Part shown: positions 24,301-32,309 of the stretch, piece after piece
Layout of the letters: every line of letters starts with the position of its first letter
Position numbering within the stretch: the first letter of the stretch is position 1
Source: an uncultured Clostridia bacterium
Lineage (GTDB): Bacteria; Bacillota; Clostridia; Oscillospirales; Acutalibacteraceae
Direction: 5' to 3'
NCBI GenBank assembly: GCA_945874765.1
Contig: CAMCHQ010000011.1
Location: forward strand, 1-64,000
DNA: 64,000 nt
Program-made: the position numbers and the translations under genes
Notes under the pieces: model-generated
Databases searched by the model: none
What the model saw: the letters and a program-made list of their open reading frames with translations, nothing else
What the model was told of the DNA's origin: nothing

Positions 24301-27300
24301 CGGCTTCTGACGGACAGGTTGGCGCAGGTCTTTACGAATTAATCGTTGAAATTGCAAACCTCTTCACAACATCAGTTGATACTTATGTAAATACTCCATC
24401 ACTCAGAAATCAGTCAAAGGGACTTGACGGCAAGAAAGATCTTAACACAGGTCTTAACAACATTACAGTTGCAATTCCTCAACTCTTTGATATTATGGAA
24501 AATCTTGCAGCAGATAAGTACGGCGTAAGCAAAGACGCTTGGACATATTGCTACAAGGGCAAGATTGTTAAGGATTCAGACGGCGCAGTAAGCAACTCAA
24601 AGATGACAGAGTTCAAGAACTTCGCTTCAAATCCAAACCCAACAAAGATTTTTGACAGCTTCGTTGGCGTATTCGTAGAGGATTGGCTCGACGCTATTCT
24701 CGGTCTTGTAAATAATGTAATTGATTCAAAAGGCAGCGCATTTGACAAGAACCTCCCTATTATTACAGGTCTTCTTCAGTCAGTAGGCGGCTTCAGCGAA
24801 ACAAGTGCACTTACAGACCTTCTCAACAGTATCTTCCAGATTACACGTGACAGCAAGTACAGCTTCACATTTGAGAAGCAGTCAAGCGGATTCGTAGGTC
24901 TTGACAGAGACAATGCTTACTTCCTTATTACTAATGTAAATAAGCTTGTTGATGTTATTAAGGGACTTATCAATTCAATCAAGTCTGCTAACTCAGGCAA
25001 TAACAACAATAATAACAACAATAATAATTCTTCATCAACCGCTCCTACACAGGCTGTTGCAACTCCTAACTCAAAGGTTGATATTTCAGCTCACAGCAGT
25101 AAGGATATGAAGAGTGTTGACAGTACAATAGCTAAGCTTGATAAAACATTGTCATCTCTCCTTACGGATTCAAGCATTAACGGCTATTCAATCAACAAAA
25201 CAAGTAATATCGTGGCAGGCGTAATTTCATTACTTTCAAATTACATCGGTGCAGATGCATCAAATGCTACAATCGATTTACTTAATACCTATTTATATTA
25301 TCTTAATGGCGAGGATGCACGTACTCCTGATTCAAAGGGTAACGTAAATCCTAAGGATATCTACACAAACGAAGGTCTTACAACAGTAGTAGTAAGAACC
25401 TATGCTCTCGTCGAAACACTTGTTACCGGACTTACCGACAAGTTTGCATACTCTTATACATATAATAATGGTACTGCCGACGTAACAGCAAAATACAATC
25501 TTATCAGTGAAGCAGTCAACGGACTTATTTCTCCTGACTCATTATCTGTAAGAATTAAAGACACAGGCATTAAGAACGCAAGCAAGAAGCTTTCTAAGCT
25601 TGACAGCTGGAGCGACGCAATTAATGACAACGGCACACTTAACGTAAGCATTAATTGGGGTATTTCAGCAGGCAACAGAGATGAATTTATGACAGGTCTT
25701 TCAACCTCACTCAGACTTCTCACCTCTATCCTCGGCGTAGTTCTTATTGACACAGGCATTTATGAAAATGCTCTCTACCCTGTTCTTAACACAATCGCAG
25801 CAAAGACAGGTATCACAGTTGATACTCCTACTAAATTTGCTGACAAGGGCAATGCGTACCGTGACGAAGTATTCACCGGTCTTGTTAATCCGCTTGTTGC
25901 ACTTCTTGACAAGTTCCTTGATAAGCCTGCAACAACATTGCTCAACCTTGTATCGGCTATCGGCGTTGTATTAGACGATTCAACCGCTCCTACACTTGCT
26001 TCTGTTGTTTCAAGTGCAGTTAAGGCTGTTACAAACGAACTCAACGGCGCAGCTAACATTCTTAAGATTAAGAGTGACAAGCTCGGCGCAGCATCACCGT
26101 CACTTGCAGCACTTCTTGAAGGTATTGTTACAAAGACATTCGGTGATTTAACAACAGTTAACGATAAGCAAGAACTTGGACTTAAAGTTCAGGGCTATGC
26201 TCTTTCAGGTAACAACATTGTTCCTATTATTAATACCCTTCTTGCTAAGACAGGTATTAAGCTTAACAACATCAATTGGAACAAGCTTGGCAAGACATCA
26301 ACTCCTGCTCAAACACTTGTATTCGTTCTCGATTATGTTGTTGAATTTGTAAAGACAAATCATAACCTTTCCACAATCATTGGTTTGATTATGGGCAACA
26401 ACAAGTTAAGCTCAGGCATTAAGAAGCTCATCAAGTATATCGAAACAGGTAAGCTTGACGGTATGGGACTTCTTAAAATTGTAGGCAATCTTCTCAACTT
26501 CACACAGTCACCTACAGAAGTTTATTGGGCTTACAAGCACTATAAGGGAACTTCATTAAAGTTCAAGTACCCTGACGGTATTTCAGCTTATGATGCAAGT
26601 TCAGCTGTCACTCAGCTTGACAGTGCAGTTGACGCAGTTATGGCTCTTCTCACCAACTTCGGTGTAGTTGACGCTTCAAATCTTAAGGGTGTTGTAAGCG
26701 GTTTGGTATTCACAAACGCTAACCTCACTTCACTTGCTAAGGCACTTTACGGTGCACTTGACACTAAGACACTTTCACCGTATCTCGGTATGGCAGGTAT
26801 TACTGTTTCACCTAAGGGCGTTGCAGGTCTCCTTATGGATAAGAGCTACGGCAAGACTTATTCTTCAGCAGCTAAGACTCTCAAGAAGGCTAAGAGCTGG
26901 AAGAAGATTAAGACAATCAACTGGGGCTTCAAAGATGGCTCCGCAAAGGCTGAGCAGGGCTTTGTAAATGCACTTGTTGCAATTCTTCGTCCTTTCAACA
27001 GCGTTCTTAACGTATTCCTTAACGGCGGAAAGATTGACCTTACAAATATCACAATTGCTAAGGCTTCAACTTCTCTTGACATTAAGGACAGCAACGGCAA
27101 GGTAATCAGCAAGATTGCTCTTACCTATGAGCTTAAGAAGGGTGTTCTTACTCTTACAGCTAAGGATTCAATGAATAAGGATTCTAAGCTTTCAACAATT
27201 AAGCTCGACCTCAATGCACTTAACGTTGGTGTAAACGGCATTAACGGTTATGAAAGTGCAGTAGTTCCTCTTCTTGATGTTCTTCAGGTAAGCAACAGCA

Positions 27301-29384
27301 AGATTAAGACATATGCACAGTATCAAAAGGATTGCAAGAAAGCTAAGGACAGCGTACTTCTTGATGTACTTAATCCTCTTATGAGCTTCGTTGACAAAGT
27401 TCTCGACAAGCCTGTAGAAACAATTACATCAGTTCTTCCTAACCTTGCATACTTCATTGATAACAACGGCATCGGCCAGCTTCTCGACAATATCCTTGCT
27501 CCTATTACAAATGTCCTTAAGACAGCTAAATCAGCAGGTGTAGACGTTGATAAGATTATCTCAATGGTTCTTGGTAAGGACCTCGGCAAGTTTGTAACAA
27601 GCTTACTTAAGGTTAAGGGCGTTAAGCTTAATATTAAGCTCGCTGACCTCAAGTCTTGCAACATTCAGGACATCGTTGTTCCTCTTGTAAACAGCTTACT
27701 CAAGAAAACAGGCATTAAGCTTCCTGACTTCAAGTGGTCAACAATCGCTGCTCACGGCAAGGTTGTAACTTCTAAGTCACAGGTTAAGAATGCCGAAGGC
27801 AAGTTCACTAATAAGGAAGTAGTTGCTGACAAGGGTGAGGTTCTCATCGCAGTTCTTCGCTATGTAGCAGATACTCTTATTAAGAACGCTAAGCCAATCA
27901 AATCACTTATCAGTTCAATCGGCGCTATTAAGAAGAACAGCACAATCAAGTCAATCATCTCAAGCGTATTCGCTACAATCAGCCTTGCTGAAAAAGATGA
28001 TATCGTTCGTGCAGTATTCTACTTCTTAACAGGCGAACCTACTAATGCATTCTGGGATTACACCGCATATAAGACAGGCACATTCGATTTCTCATATCCT
28101 GAAGGCGTAGATGTTGACTTCCTTAAGAATCTTCCTCCTATGCTTGACGGTCTTGTTGGCGGATTGATTGACGGCGGTCTTAACAAGTTAATCAGCGGTC
28201 TCCTCTTCAAGGATGACATTATTAACTCACTTCTCACCGGTCTTTACGGTGCAGTTGAAAAGGTTAAGGTTGGCGACGGTTCTCTCGTTTCCCTCCTTGC
28301 TCAAACAGGTATCGACTTCTCAACGGGCAATGTTGCTAAGCTCCTTACCGATGAATCTTACGGTCAGACTTATGCAGCTAATGCAAGCGTAATCGCTAAG
28401 GCAGGCTCTTGGTCAAAGGTTAATACAAAGGCACTTAAGTGGGGCGTTAAGGACAGAGATTCATTCTTCCATGCACTTGTTGCAGTTCTTCGTCCTGTTT
28501 ACGGCGTACTTGATGTACTTCTTAACGACGCATATCTCGGTCTCTTCGACATCGTAAGAATCCCTGGTTCTAACGGCTATACATCATCAATCGTTCCTCT
28601 TATGGAAGCATTCTCAATGTATAACATTAAGACTCAGTACCAGTACAGAGAAGATATGAAGAAGGCATACGATAACGTTCTTCTTGACATTATCAATCCT
28701 ATTTGGGATAAGGTTGAAGATATTCTCAATGCTCCTCTTGAAACATTGTTTGAAATGCTTCCAAACCTTGCACTCTTCATCGGTAATGACGGACTTTGCC
28801 AGATTCTTGACAACCTCCTCACTCCTGTATCTGCACTCGTAGACGCTATCAAGCCTGTAGTTGACCTCAACACACTCTTACCTGCTCTTCTCAAGGCACT
28901 TAAGGTTGACCTTAACTCTCTCCTTGGCAAGATTGGCGTAACAAACTTCAAGCTTGATCTCTATGATATTAACGCAACTCTTAAGCCACTCCTCGGTGCT
29001 GACGCTATCATTCCTCTTGTTAATAACATTCTCGGTATGATTAAGATTAAGGGCAAACCGCTTGGAATTAAGCTTAATGATGTTAACTGGTTACAGCTTG
29101 CAAGCCACGGTAAAGTAATTACCGACGCATCACAGGCTGCTACCTACGGCACAAGAATCTACGTAAAGGGTGATTCTTCAGAAACACTCATCGCAGTTCT
29201 CAGCTACTTAATCGAAACTGTAAACGCAGGCGACAACTTCAACAAGATTAGTTCACTTGTAACCGGTCTTGTCGGCGGCAACGAAACAGTTTCAGGCATT
29301 GTAAATCAGGTACTTCCTGTTCTTCAGGGTGATACCGATACGGTTATTGCTTCTCTTGTTGATTTACTTCAGACAATGGCATAA
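21303..29384 (+). CDS. Giant secreted repeat protein (2693 aa), function unknown
   Basis: The signal peptide (KKILSFFLAVVMVVTTCSVG, then FTAFAKSN) is followed by about 2,660 residues without any enzyme, sortase or dockerin motif I can see. A low-complexity Asn10-Ser linker lies near residue 1240. The C-terminal half has three long divergent repeats starting near residues 1480, 1978 and 2421 (spacing 440-500), with landmarks such as NPL-DK-LDKP, NTLLAKTGIKL / NSLLKKTGIKL, and WAYKHYKGT / WDYTAYKTG. Many stretches read as amphipathic helices. Lys codons shift from mixed AAA/AAG at the start to almost pure AAG in the repeats. It diverges from the 2181-aa gene across a 760-bp regulatory region and ends at a strong terminator. 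Confidence 0.75.
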   Translation: MRTSKKILSFFLAVVMVVTTCSVGFTAFAKSNDNPLWKTTSVDADSAFDTLNKLADQLPSLLMGIEAVSKPVYEKGAKKLGKKASELTDKEKEQIASETTLQDLLGVLQPTLIGALASTSQEDFVRNVFGDTTTADLSSYNYLSGSTGSLDYYTLATLCYSYMDNKDLSKDSRNQLEEWLYGAKKDRTLTGKDASGNEVKYSADSLWYLATLYKSTSSAAEKPAQTVEKVAERYNKAVENGSIENVYYAGSEIIGATYDDASLAQLKACDYKLSAEEQADVDTFIESTNKEFAVYDINVKLNDVADAIFYCYTDAGKNYIKACTYLRLLNAAHVSVTDVVESTDFTPGELDFNGLVVNGTENNVYDKVKETLKKAAIECLGSDPDLGIDENSTFEDIAKADGNSSDFQIKSYIEYNVYSAISKDLCVKVLSGGQDNGRFDKSPYYLGLIKGLAARFGNNGEPMSLDKIDADINAKLPKGYNANWKEGDSFFISDSELEQMEAILNNLAQNNDANNGTPLLTNYFRDGQLTFTDNLGDEKKKTIKVPDSLNGSYTLEFWYNLAKLPSELKGTDSNKASDNLISVLDAFVGDYMDNVQSASISKDQYTSSDSLLIKSMSDEGTGINSIPDATHHNSKAAINKAVAESRNYVATRVILGYFGKNLDALTNTKELTATTYDDNYKFNCVIDINNEMSEIVKKKTSESSDVVLTDDQKAILNGENTDLTGSVGTEIVNIILNKTIGDIVDPSTTVGGIVDSVLKSLLKTNVNLQAVLTDVWKNLVNDPIKTVVNLLPVVAVVVNELVEPMVLAGVGDSQRSDQKGFLYSVLGDGLLEGLNADSGSYVGIGQLAWDLNTMLPQLMHWLENDGKYEELGGTYWNGGKEETGYLTNFDSNYKTPIDFTANDIISTPNYVLKYDKVVDSFGRQITYTANSDGSYTYTYNGVTANNLTDVLANIPSSVKFNVQYKREAGVPMITGIYIADKALKYAKISDLEGILKKAIPASDGQVGAGLYELIVEIANLFTTSVDTYVNTPSLRNQSKGLDGKKDLNTGLNNITVAIPQLFDIMENLAADKYGVSKDAWTYCYKGKIVKDSDGAVSNSKMTEFKNFASNPNPTKIFDSFVGVFVEDWLDAILGLVNNVIDSKGSAFDKNLPIITGLLQSVGGFSETSALTDLLNSIFQITRDSKYSFTFEKQSSGFVGLDRDNAYFLITNVNKLVDVIKGLINSIKSANSGNNNNNNNNNNSSSTAPTQAVATPNSKVDISAHSSKDMKSVDSTIAKLDKTLSSLLTDSSINGYSINKTSNIVAGVISLLSNYIGADASNATIDLLNTYLYYLNGEDARTPDSKGNVNPKDIYTNEGLTTVVVRTYALVETLVTGLTDKFAYSYTYNNGTADVTAKYNLISEAVNGLISPDSLSVRIKDTGIKNASKKLSKLDSWSDAINDNGTLNVSINWGISAGNRDEFMTGLSTSLRLLTSILGVVLIDTGIYENALYPVLNTIAAKTGITVDTPTKFADKGNAYRDEVFTGLVNPLVALLDKFLDKPATTLLNLVSAIGVVLDDSTAPTLASVVSSAVKAVTNELNGAANILKIKSDKLGAASPSLAALLEGIVTKTFGDLTTVNDKQELGLKVQGYALSGNNIVPIINTLLAKTGIKLNNINWNKLGKTSTPAQTLVFVLDYVVEFVKTNHNLSTIIGLIMGNNKLSSGIKKLIKYIETGKLDGMGLLKIVGNLLNFTQSPTEVYWAYKHYKGTSLKFKYPDGISAYDASSAVTQLDSAVDAVMALLTNFGVVDASNLKGVVSGLVFTNANLTSLAKALYGALDTKTLSPYLGMAGITVSPKGVAGLLMDKSYGKTYSSAAKTLKKAKSWKKIKTINWGFKDGSAKAEQGFVNALVAILRPFNSVLNVFLNGGKIDLTNITIAKASTSLDIKDSNGKVISKIALTYELKKGVLTLTAKDSMNKDSKLSTIKLDLNALNVGVNGINGYESAVVPLLDVLQVSNSKIKTYAQYQKDCKKAKDSVLLDVLNPLMSFVDKVLDKPVETITSVLPNLAYFIDNNGIGQLLDNILAPITNVLKTAKSAGVDVDKIISMVLGKDLGKFVTSLLKVKGVKLNIKLADLKSCNIQDIVVPLVNSLLKKTGIKLPDFKWSTIAAHGKVVTSKSQVKNAEGKFTNKEVVADKGEVLIAVLRYVADTLIKNAKPIKSLISSIGAIKKNSTIKSIISSVFATISLAEKDDIVRAVFYFLTGEPTNAFWDYTAYKTGTFDFSYPEGVDVDFLKNLPPMLDGLVGGLIDGGLNKLISGLLFKDDIINSLLTGLYGAVEKVKVGDGSLVSLLAQTGIDFSTGNVAKLLTDESYGQTYAANASVIAKAGSWSKVNTKALKWGVKDRDSFFHALVAVLRPVYGVLDVLLNDAYLGLFDIVRIPGSNGYTSSIVPLMEAFSMYNIKTQYQYREDMKKAYDNVLLDIINPIWDKVEDILNAPLETLFEMLPNLALFIGNDGLCQILDNLLTPVSALVDAIKPVVDLNTLLPALLKALKVDLNSLLGKIGVTNFKLDLYDINATLKPLLGADAIIPLVNNILGMIKIKGKPLGIKLNDVNWLQLASHGKVITDASQAATYGTRIYVKGDSSETLIAVLSYLIETVNAGDNFNKISSLVTGLVGGNETVSGIVNQVLPVLQGDTDTVIASLVDLLQTMA

Positions 29385-29413
29385 ACCTAAAATTTACAGC
29401 CAAATAAAAAAAC

Positions 29414-29445
29414 AAACGGGCAACTCTTCGGAGTTGTCCGTTTTG
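29414..29445 (+). terminator. Terminator of the 2693-aa gene
   Basis: The 13-bp stem AAACGGGCAACTC / GAGTTGTCCGTTT (one wobble) has a TTCG tetraloop and a T-run, about 30 nt after the stop codon. Confidence 0.92.
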
Positions 29446-29566
29446 CTATGTGTAAATGTCAACCGCCATATGAATTTTGCTGTTTTTTATAATAAAAAAT
29501 CTTGTATTACATTATAAAATAAGATATAATAAAAATAAATTATATCTTTTACTTGGTGGTGATGTT

Positions 29567-30634
29567 ATGTTTCTCGGCAAAACGGCCCAAGGAAGAGTTG
29601 TTAAACCCATTAATACCGTTGATGAGAATGGCTTTGTTTACCCGCTAAACTTAGTTCAGATTAAAAGTCACAAAAACCGTTATGCTTTCGTTATGGGAGT
29701 TACTCACACGGTTTGCAATTTTGACGGAAGAATTATTGCGGCGCTCGTTCCTAAAGACCCGGAGAATACAGATTTAAAAACAATTTATATTATGGCGTCA
29801 AGAAGTTCACGCTATATCAATCAAGACATTTATCAATATATCGATGTCAAAAACGACTTCCCCGATTATGAGCTTGTTTGTTATTATGAATCAAGTGCCG
29901 GTGCAGTTGTCTACAGATGCATTAAAGGCAGAGTACGTTTCTTGCTTATCAAAAACAAGCGTTCGTCTAATTGGGGCTTTCCGAAAGGTCACCTTGAAAT
30001 GGGTGAAACAAAATATGACGCCGCAAGAAGAGAAGTTCTTGAAGAAACGGGACTTCATATTAAAATTCATCTCGGATACGAGGGCGTATCAAAATACACG
30101 CTTCGCAACAACGTGGATAAAAAGGTGTCAATCTTCGTTGCAACTACGGACGATTTAAGGACTACTATTCAGGAAGAAGAAATTGATGATTACAGATGGC
30201 TTGCATACGATCAGGCTATGGGGCACCTTTCTTTTGAAAACGATAAAAAAATACTGCGTGAAGCTGTTGATTTCCTTATAAAGAAAAAGCTTATTGTAAA
30301 TCGAAACACTCCTACTCAAGAGGACATTGATAAGGAAATCGAAATCAAAGAAAAGCTTCGCAAGGAGAGAATTGCCGCTTACAATCGTCAAAGGTGGATT
30401 GAACAGCAGAAAAAGATCAGAGCACAGCGCTACTATGAAGAACACAAAGACGAAATAGTGCGTCAAAAAATCATTAAAAAAAGAAAAAGAAGCCGTGAAA
30501 GACGACGACTTCTAAAAGCGCAGGCTCAGCTTGAAGCTATGAATAACGGTGAAAATATCCAAAACACACAAAATCAGGCGGTCAATGACAATGCGCCGTT
30601 ACAAAATACAAAAGCCGACAATAAGGAGAATTGA
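29567..30634 (+). CDS. Nudix hydrolase with long basic C-terminal tail
   Basis: A 355-residue protein. The start at 29567 is chosen over an upstream in-frame codon at 29477 because GGTGGTGAT precedes it and the extra N-terminus is A+T-rich noise. The Nudix box is complete near residues 145-167: GHLEMGETKYDAARREVLEE followed by TGL, with every catalytic Glu present, so hydrolysis of a nucleoside-diphosphate-linked substrate is expected; which one cannot be told. The N-terminal 110 residues form a separate unknown domain. The last ~100 residues are a highly charged helix rich in Arg/Lys (KKRKRSRERRR), possibly for nucleic-acid binding. The next gene begins 3 nt downstream. Confidence 0.85.
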   Translation: MFLGKTAQGRVVKPINTVDENGFVYPLNLVQIKSHKNRYAFVMGVTHTVCNFDGRIIAALVPKDPENTDLKTIYIMASRSSRYINQDIYQYIDVKNDFPDYELVCYYESSAGAVVYRCIKGRVRFLLIKNKRSSNWGFPKGHLEMGETKYDAARREVLEETGLHIKIHLGYEGVSKYTLRNNVDKKVSIFVATTDDLRTTIQEEEIDDYRWLAYDQAMGHLSFENDKKILREAVDFLIKKKLIVNRNTPTQEDIDKEIEIKEKLRKERIAAYNRQRWIEQQKKIRAQRYYEEHKDEIVRQKIIKKRKRSRERRRLLKAQAQLEAMNNGENIQNTQNQAVNDNAPLQNTKADNKEN

Positions 30635-30637
30635 TAT

Positions 30638-31147
30638 ATGGTACAGGAATTTTGCAGAAATTTACAAGAGTTTTTAACGGCTCACGGAATACCCAACTGG
30701 CTTGTAGTATTTATCATTTCCCTCTGCCCTATCTTGGAGTGCAGGCTCGGTATGTTTACGGCTATTGTTCTTTTGAGAATGAATCCGTTTGTCGGATTTA
30801 TCATCAGCTTTTTAGGTAATATTTTACCTATACCGTTTATACTTTTATTAATCAACTGGATTTTCGATTTATTAAAAAAAGTTCCGGGAATTAATAAATT
30901 TGTTTATTGGTTAGAAGATAAAACGCTTAAAAAACGAGATAAAATTGATAAATACGGAATATGGGGGCTTCTTATATTTGTTGCCATTCCTCTTCCGGGT
31001 ACTGGCGGCTGGACAGGTGCGCTTCTCGCTTCCCTCCTCCACCTTGATAAGAAAAAAAGTTTTGGCATAATTTCAATCGGCGTATTTATCGCAGGTCTTA
31101 TTATGACAATTTTAAGCCTTGTTGTGGGCAATGCAGTTTTCAACTGA
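30638..31147 (+). CDS. Small multi-drug export family membrane protein (COG2426-like)
   Basis: A 169-residue inner-membrane protein with about four to five hydrophobic segments and the conserved motifs CPILECRLGMFTAI and FVAIPLPGTGGWTGAL, which mark the small multidrug export (PF06695) family as I know it. Transport activity in this family is poorly proven, so the name is only a label. It starts 3 nt after the Nudix stop (AAGGAG within the Nudix 3' end) and ends 1 nt before the next start, indicating tight translational coupling. Confidence 0.85.
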   Translation: MVQEFCRNLQEFLTAHGIPNWLVVFIISLCPILECRLGMFTAIVLLRMNPFVGFIISFLGNILPIPFILLLINWIFDLLKKVPGINKFVYWLEDKTLKKRDKIDKYGIWGLLIFVAIPLPGTGGWTGALLASLLHLDKKKSFGIISIGVFIAGLIMTILSLVVGNAVFN

Positions 31148-31148
31148 T

Positions 31149-32309
31149 ATGGATAAAGAATACAAAGAATTAATAAGAATTTGCCGTCACTATTTAAACG
31201 GCGACAAATTCACATTCGACACAAGTGTTGATTATAAGAAATTATTTTCATATGCAAAAGGGCATAATCTTTTGGGAATACTACATTGTGCACTTTTAAA
31301 TGCTCAAAACAAAAACGATTTGCCCGAAAACTTTTTGAAATCGCTTGAAAATAAATTTTTTGACTTGATTTACCTTTCCAATACGCAGCTCAATATGCTT
31401 GAAGAGGTGAAAGTGCTGTTAAAGTCCTCTCAGCGCCCGTTTATCACGTTTAAAGGTGCAGTACTTAGAGAGAGTTACCCTGTTGCCGAAAGCCGTGCTA
31501 TGGGCGATATAGACATTCTCATAAAGGCAGATGACAGGGACAAGGTTAAAAAACTTCTTATATCCGCCGGTTTTGACTGTATAAAGGAAAACGGACCGGT
31601 TTACAACTACACAAAAAACGGTGCTTTGCTTGAAGTGCATACGAAACTTATAAGCTGCTATGACACAGAACCTTTTTGCAATGCATTCGATTATGCGAAA
31701 TTTGACGGCTTTGAGGGAAAATTTGATAACACCTTCCATTTTGCATATTTAATTGCGCACACGGCTCACCATTTCAAGTTTTACGGTGCGGGGATTAAGC
31801 TTATACTCGATTTTGCCGTAATGCTTAAATCATATGATATCGATATTCAAAAGGTGTTTGAATATTTAAAAGCGGTCGACCTTGAAAAATTCGGTAAAAC
31901 CGTTTTAACCGTTTGCCATAATTTCTTCGGTGAGGGCACTGATTACGGCAATGACACAAAAGACGTTGAAGAGTATCTTTGCTTATGCGGTGCATTCGGC
32001 AATGAAAATGAAAACAAAGGTGTTACCGTTGCAAGAAGAGAACTTGAAGAGGGCAAAAAATATTCGCCGTTTATGACAAGGCTCCGGCTTCTTTTCCCGC
32101 CTTACAGAAAACTTAGGGAAATTGATTATATTAAATTTATTGACGGCAGACCTTGGCTTATATTATACGCTTGGGTTTACCGAATAATCTATAATTTGAA
32201 AAACAGAAAAGAGTTTACGTTGAAAGCCGTAAATTCGCTTGATGATGAAAATACACAGGCTTTGGCTCAAAAAGAGTTGGAGCTTTTTAAGGAGATAGGT
32301 TTAAAATGA
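31149..32309 (+). CDS. Nucleotidyltransferase family protein (NTP_transf_5-like)
   Basis: A 386-residue cytoplasmic protein whose motif MGDIDILIKADDRDKV, preceded by FKGAVLRESYP, matches the polymerase-beta-type nucleotidyltransferase fold of the NTP_transf_5 group often seen in polysaccharide and surface-polymer loci. The two Asp of GDIDIL would bind metal. The start at 31149 directly follows the previous stop; an earlier in-frame ATG (31119) lies inside that gene. Its 3' end overlaps the GH27 start by 4 nt (ATGA). Substrate unknown. Confidence 0.8.
   Translation: MDKEYKELIRICRHYLNGDKFTFDTSVDYKKLFSYAKGHNLLGILHCALLNAQNKNDLPENFLKSLENKFFDLIYLSNTQLNMLEEVKVLLKSSQRPFITFKGAVLRESYPVAESRAMGDIDILIKADDRDKVKKLLISAGFDCIKENGPVYNYTKNGALLEVHTKLISCYDTEPFCNAFDYAKFDGFEGKFDNTFHFAYLIAHTAHHFKFYGAGIKLILDFAVMLKSYDIDIQKVFEYLKAVDLEKFGKTVLTVCHNFFGEGTDYGNDTKDVEEYLCLCGAFGNENENKGVTVARRELEEGKKYSPFMTRLRLLFPPYRKLREIDYIKFIDGRPWLILYAWVYRIIYNLKNRKEFTLKAVNSLDDENTQALAQKELELFKEIGLK

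Noticed and set aside
30904-31143. 79-aa minus-strand frame in the small membrane protein gene
   Set aside because: Antisense shadow of a clear transmembrane protein with conserved motifs; no start signals.
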